This document shows positions 5,383 through 5,887 of a stretch of 5,887 nucleotides of DNA, piece after piece. Source of the DNA: Rhodoferax sp. (lineage in GTDB: Bacteria; Pseudomonadota; Gammaproteobacteria; Burkholderiales; Burkholderiaceae_C). A model generated the notes under the pieces. It was not told the origin of the DNA and searched no databases. It saw nothing but the letters and a program-made list of their open reading frames with translations. The first letter of the stretch is position 1, and every line of letters begins with the position of its first letter. Made by a program: the position numbers and the translations under genes. Where the stretch lies: positions 1 to 5,887 of the forward strand of contig JAIFMR010000120.1 in the NCBI GenBank assembly GCA_020048255.1. The letters run 5' to 3'.

Positions 5383-5887
5383 CAGACCACTTGACCCAGC
5401 TTGAAGATGGGCAGGTACATGGCCACCACGATGCCACCAATGACGGTACCCAGAATCACGATGATGATAGGCTCCATCAGGCTTGAAATACCGGCCACCA
5501 TGTCATCGACTTCCGATTCATAAAAGTCGGCGGCCTTGCCCAGCATGTGGTCGATGGAGCCTGATTCTTCACCAATGGCGCACATCTGCAGCACCATGGA
5601 CGGAAACAGGTTGGCATTGGTCATGGCTGCGGTGAGCGCCGTACCAGTGGAGACTTCTTGTTGAATTTTGAGGGTGGCTGATTCATAAACCGAATTGCCG
5701 GCTGCACCGCCGACCGAGTCCAGAGCTTCCACCAGCGGCACACCCGCTGCGAACATGGTGGAGAGCGTTCGGGTCCAACGTGCAATACAGGACTTGTCGA
5801 CCAAAACACCGAAGATCGGCATTTTGAGCAGCAGGCGGTCCATGAACTTTTGCACTTTTTCGTTGCGTTGCCAGGCTTGCATGAAAA
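5382..5887 (-). CDS. pilC: type IV pilus inner-membrane platform protein PilC (C-terminal part)
   Basis: The frame enters from the right edge and ends at a TGA (5382-5384), giving the last 167 residues of a protein that is normally about 400 long. It contains the second T2SSF (GspF/PilC) domain: RWTRTLSTMFAAGVPLVEAL near the window edge, the signature GEESGSIDHMLGKAADFYE followed by EVDDMV, and a closing transmembrane segment (IIIVILGTVIGGIVVAMYLPIF). PilC is the membrane platform on which the PilB and PilT motors act in type IV pilus extension and retraction. The direct link to pilD and the YESEVD pattern favour PilC over GspF. pilB would be expected beyond the right edge. Confidence 0.93.
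   Translation of the reverse strand, partial: FMQAWQRNEKVQKFMDRLLLKMPIFGVLVDKSCIARWTRTLSTMFAAGVPLVEALDSVGGAAGNSVYESATLKIQQEVSTGTALTAAMTNANLFPSMVLQMCAIGEESGSIDHMLGKAADFYESEVDDMVAGISSLMEPIIIVILGTVIGGIVVAMYLPIFKLGQVV

Noticed and set aside
1..5887. CRISPR array, toxin-antitoxin pair, phage or transposon cassette, tRNA or rRNA
   Set aside because: I found no spaced direct repeats, transposase or integrase motifs, or tRNA-like sequence; all sizeable open frames with domain support are housekeeping or common accessory genes.

Overview
The window looks like ordinary chromosome from a betaproteobacterium, most likely of the family Comamonadaceae (Rhodoferax/Polaromonas-like). This rests on the gene block pilC-pilD-coaE-zapD-yacG, on a DUF1841 protein, and on the close match of the ZapD and MoxR-type proteins to what I remember of that family. 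The assignment is recognition from memory, not a search.

Layout. Positions 1-632 (minus) hold the N-terminal three quarters of a MoxR-type AAA+ ATPase that runs off the left edge. A 167-bp divergent spacer with a good FNR/ANR-like palindrome (750-763) separates it from a secreted di-heme cytochrome c4-like protein (800-1471, plus). Next come a DUF1841 protein (1583-2017, minus) and, starting only 20 bp away and divergent, a TauE/SafE (TSUP) permease (2038-2805, plus). The right half (2920-5887) is one minus-strand run, transcribed right to left: pilC (3' part), pilD, coaE, zapD, yacG. Its genes overlap or nearly touch, so it is almost certainly an operon. It links type IV pilus/type II secretion assembly (PilC platform protein, PilD prepilin peptidase) with the last step of coenzyme A synthesis (CoaE), Z-ring bundling (ZapD) and a small zinc-binding gyrase inhibitor (YacG).

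Between genes. Both convergent junctions (1471-1571 and 2802-2922) hold a long imperfect inverted repeat of 100-120 bp. Each begins at or over the stop codon of the plus-strand gene, and the second also covers the stop codon of the minus-strand gene. The outer arms differ completely between the two sites, but the interiors share a core of about 14 bp ending GCGCCTAG. This is the least explained structure in the window.

I see no CRISPR array, defence cassette, transposase, tRNA or rRNA, and no new multi-gene system. The points worth a second look are the paired convergent-junction palindromes, the FNR-like box together with a cytochrome start that lacks a ribosome binding site, a nearly leaderless promoter for the permease, and a hexamer microsatellite in the cytochrome linker.
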